From: Mariprofundaceae bacterium
GTDB lineage: Bacteria; Pseudomonadota; Zetaproteobacteria; Mariprofundales; Mariprofundaceae
NCBI GenBank assembly: GCA_015488125.1
Contig: WFOJ01000037.1
Coordinates: forward strand, 1-6,712
Direction: 5' to 3'
DNA: 6,712 nucleotides
Part shown: in pieces, positions 5,452 through 6,712 of the stretch
How positions within the stretch are numbered: the stretch's first letter is position 1
How the letters are laid out: each line of letters begins with the position of its first letter
Translations under genes and position numbers: made by a program
Notes under the pieces: model-generated
The model's database searches: none
What the model was told of the DNA's origin: nothing
The model's input: only the letters and a program-made list of their open reading frames with translations

Positions 5452-6694
5452 TATTGCTTCCTGTGGCCTGTTCTTGCTTGCGCAGGCGAACGGCATAAAA
5501 GCCGTCGCGTTCTGTGTCGGGAAAAATGCGCAACGCAGCTTCTTTTGCAAGTCCAGCGGGCAAAACAGGTGCCTGTTCCCGGCGATGCACAGAGCACACG
5601 GCATACACCATGCAGCCCCCCGGACGCAACACCCGCGCTGCTTCTGCCAGTAATTGCTGCTGCTGTACTACCAGTGCCTGCAACTGCGCTTCATTATGCA
5701 AAAAACGCACATCGGGATGCTTGCGCAACAAACCGGATGCCGTGCATGGCGCGTCAAGAAATAATGCCTCGATACTGGCATCAGCAAACGGAAGCAGGCG
5801 GCCATCCGCCCGTATGGGCTGTGCCCGCATCCATCGCAAACGTTGCTGGTTTTCACGCAGACGCGCCATGCGTCTGGCATGCACTTCCACTGAAATGACC
5901 GTCGTTTGTGGCAGCAATGCCGAGAGCATCGCCGTTTTACCGCCAGGTGCGGCGCACACATCCACCACCTGCGCCGGTGATGCCGACAAACCATCGACCA
6001 GCAAATGCACGCTGGCCTGAGCCGATTGATCCATGACCCAGCACTCGCCTTCAGCAAAGCCCGGCAAAGCGCGGACATCAGTGCCACCAGGCAACAACAC
6101 GCCAGTTGCCACATGGGGGGCAGCGTTTGCCGACAACCCCATGGTCGCGACGCCTTGCAGCCATGATGCGCGTGCCGCACGCACAGCAATGGTCAGTGGC
6201 GGAATGGCATCGACGGCGTGAAACCACTGTTGCAAGGTATCTGTGCCCCATTCATCTCGCCAGCAACGGTACAGCCATTGCGGCAATTCCAGGCGTTGAT
6301 GGGGTTTGAGCCGGGCAGGTGGTGACTGGGCAATAAGCCGACGCAGCACGGCATTGACCATGCCACAGGCTTTTGGCTGAAAACAGCGTACCGCTTCCAC
6401 GGTTTCGCCGACTGTGGCATGTGCCGGAGTTTGCAAATGCCGCCACTGAAACGCGCCCAGCAGCAAGGCCATGCGCACTGCATCTTCCGGCTTGCGCTGT
6501 ACAAAGCGACACACATCGGCTTCCAGCGAAAAATAATGGCGCAATACACCATAGACCAGCGCATGCACAAAGCGGCGATCCGCATCCGCATGCAGGCGCG
6601 CCATGGCCGTGGCCAGCGCATCATCGGCATGACGGTGTTCCACCAATACCGCGCACAACACCTCGATGGCCACAGCCCGGGGCGTGTTGTTCAC
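5444..6694 (-). CDS. rsmB: 16S rRNA (cytosine-5)-methyltransferase RsmB
   Basis: RsmB methylates C967 of 16S rRNA (E. coli numbering) using SAM, during small-subunit assembly in the cytoplasm. The 416-aa product has an N-terminal NusB-like RNA-binding domain (about 1-125, with FVHALVYGVLRHY and GMVNAVLRRL). The RCMT catalytic domain includes LPGFAEGECWVMDQSAQ (210-226), SAM motif I VVDVCAAPGGKTA (243-255), acidic Glu270, and motif IV LDAPCTASGLLRKHPD (313-328), with Cys317 as the release cysteine. Motif VI is YAVCSVHRRE (364-373), with Cys367 as the predicted nucleophile. It ends DGFYAVRLRK. Motif VI has V where T is usual before CS and lacks the common EN pair. The start is GTG at 6694. It has no Shine-Dalgarno, but GTGA would overlap a TGA stop in another frame, which suggests coupling to an upstream gene. 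Because the frame stays open to the window end, a slightly earlier start cannot be excluded. The stop is TAA. Confidence 0.95.
   Translation of the reverse strand: MNNTPRAVAIEVLCAVLVEHRHADDALATAMARLHADADRRFVHALVYGVLRHYFSLEADVCRFVQRKPEDAVRMALLLGAFQWRHLQTPAHATVGETVEAVRCFQPKACGMVNAVLRRLIAQSPPARLKPHQRLELPQWLYRCWRDEWGTDTLQQWFHAVDAIPPLTIAVRAARASWLQGVATMGLSANAAPHVATGVLLPGGTDVRALPGFAEGECWVMDQSAQASVHLLVDGLSASPAQVVDVCAAPGGKTAMLSALLPQTTVISVEVHARRMARLRENQQRLRWMRAQPIRADGRLLPFADASIEALFLDAPCTASGLLRKHPDVRFLHNEAQLQALVVQQQQLLAEAARVLRPGGCMVYAVCSVHRREQAPVLPAGLAKEAALRIFPDTERDGFYAVRLRKQEQATGSNNV
5457..5464 (-). promoter_or_regulatory. Ribosome binding site for the FkbM-like methyltransferase
   Basis: ACAGGAAG sits inside the rsmB 3' end, leaving 5 nt (CAATA) before the ATG at 5451. 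It decides the start against the longer in-frame opening at 5604. Confidence 0.75.
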
Positions 6695-6712
6695 GAAGAG
6701 GCGGGCGGGAAA
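6691..6712 (-). CDS. Possible 3' end of the gene upstream of rsmB (partial)
   Basis: In the frame one base off rsmB the visible codons read FPPASS followed by TGA at 6691-6693. That stop overlaps the rsmB GTG as GTGA. A four-base overlap of this kind is typical of coupled genes, and rsmB lacks its own Shine-Dalgarno. In many proteobacteria fmt (methionyl-tRNA formyltransferase) precedes rsmB, so fmt is a reasonable guess, but six codons cannot identify it. Confidence 0.3.

Noticed and set aside
5452..5604. 51-residue N-terminal extension of the FkbM-like protein
   Set aside because: It would lie inside rsmB in another frame and has a Cys-rich, non-family-like sequence. A good Shine-Dalgarno sits right before the ATG at 5451.
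5074..5898. Plus-strand open frame of 274 codons
   Set aside because: It is antisense across the FkbM-like gene and the 3' half of rsmB, both well supported. It has no domain or plausible ribosome binding context that I can see.
1..6712. CRISPR array, tRNA/rRNA genes, insertion sequences, long direct repeats
   Set aside because: I looked for regular repeats, tRNA-like cloverleaf features and transposase motifs and saw none; the sequence is nearly fully occupied by six intact genes.

Overview
The window is a compact bacterial chromosomal segment. All six complete genes lie on the minus strand, so transcription runs from the right end to the left. Base composition looks close to even with a slight GC lean. 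The gene set (RsmB, a WaaL-like O-antigen ligase, an outer-membrane-type OmpA lipoprotein and ArgS) indicates a Gram-negative proteobacterium. The ArgS middle region (KGKEVEDYQPQEQ, FGDDVDRP, YFAADIAYH, WGADHGGY) reminds me of alphaproteobacterial and related deep-branching enzymes. rsmB is not followed by the neighbours I would expect in common gamma- or betaproteobacteria. A less-sampled lineage such as Zetaproteobacteria is possible, but this is a guess from memory of motifs and not a placement.

In transcription order, rsmB (16S rRNA m5C methyltransferase, GTG start at 6694) comes first. It overlaps by 8 nt a putative FkbM-like SAM-dependent methyltransferase (4597-5451). That gene overlaps by 1 nt (TGATG) a polytopic membrane protein of the O-antigen ligase/Wzy_C family (3362-4597). 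The ligase overlaps by 4 nt (ATGA) a class I SAM-dependent methyltransferase (2550-3365). These four genes almost certainly form one translationally coupled operon that links a ribosome-modification gene to three genes that look like surface-glycan assembly or modification. A GTGA at 6691-6694 suggests that another gene, outside the window, ends on the rsmB start.

A 98-nt AT-rich gap (2452-2549) follows. It holds a good sigma70-type promoter (TTGAAC, 17 nt, TATAGT) whose -10 box sits in the loop of a small GC-rich inverted repeat, then a near-perfect Shine-Dalgarno. This drives a predicted 213-aa OmpA-domain lipoprotein with a coiled-coil linker. After an 80-nt gap with no clear terminator or promoter comes argS (GTG start at 1729). 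The last 28 bases may contain the start of a further gene.

No tRNA, rRNA, CRISPR array, insertion sequence or long repeat was seen. No gene-free stretch exceeds 300 bases. The plus-strand open frames are antisense shadows of the six genes. The most interesting feature is the overlap-coupled rsmB / methyltransferase / ligase / methyltransferase operon.
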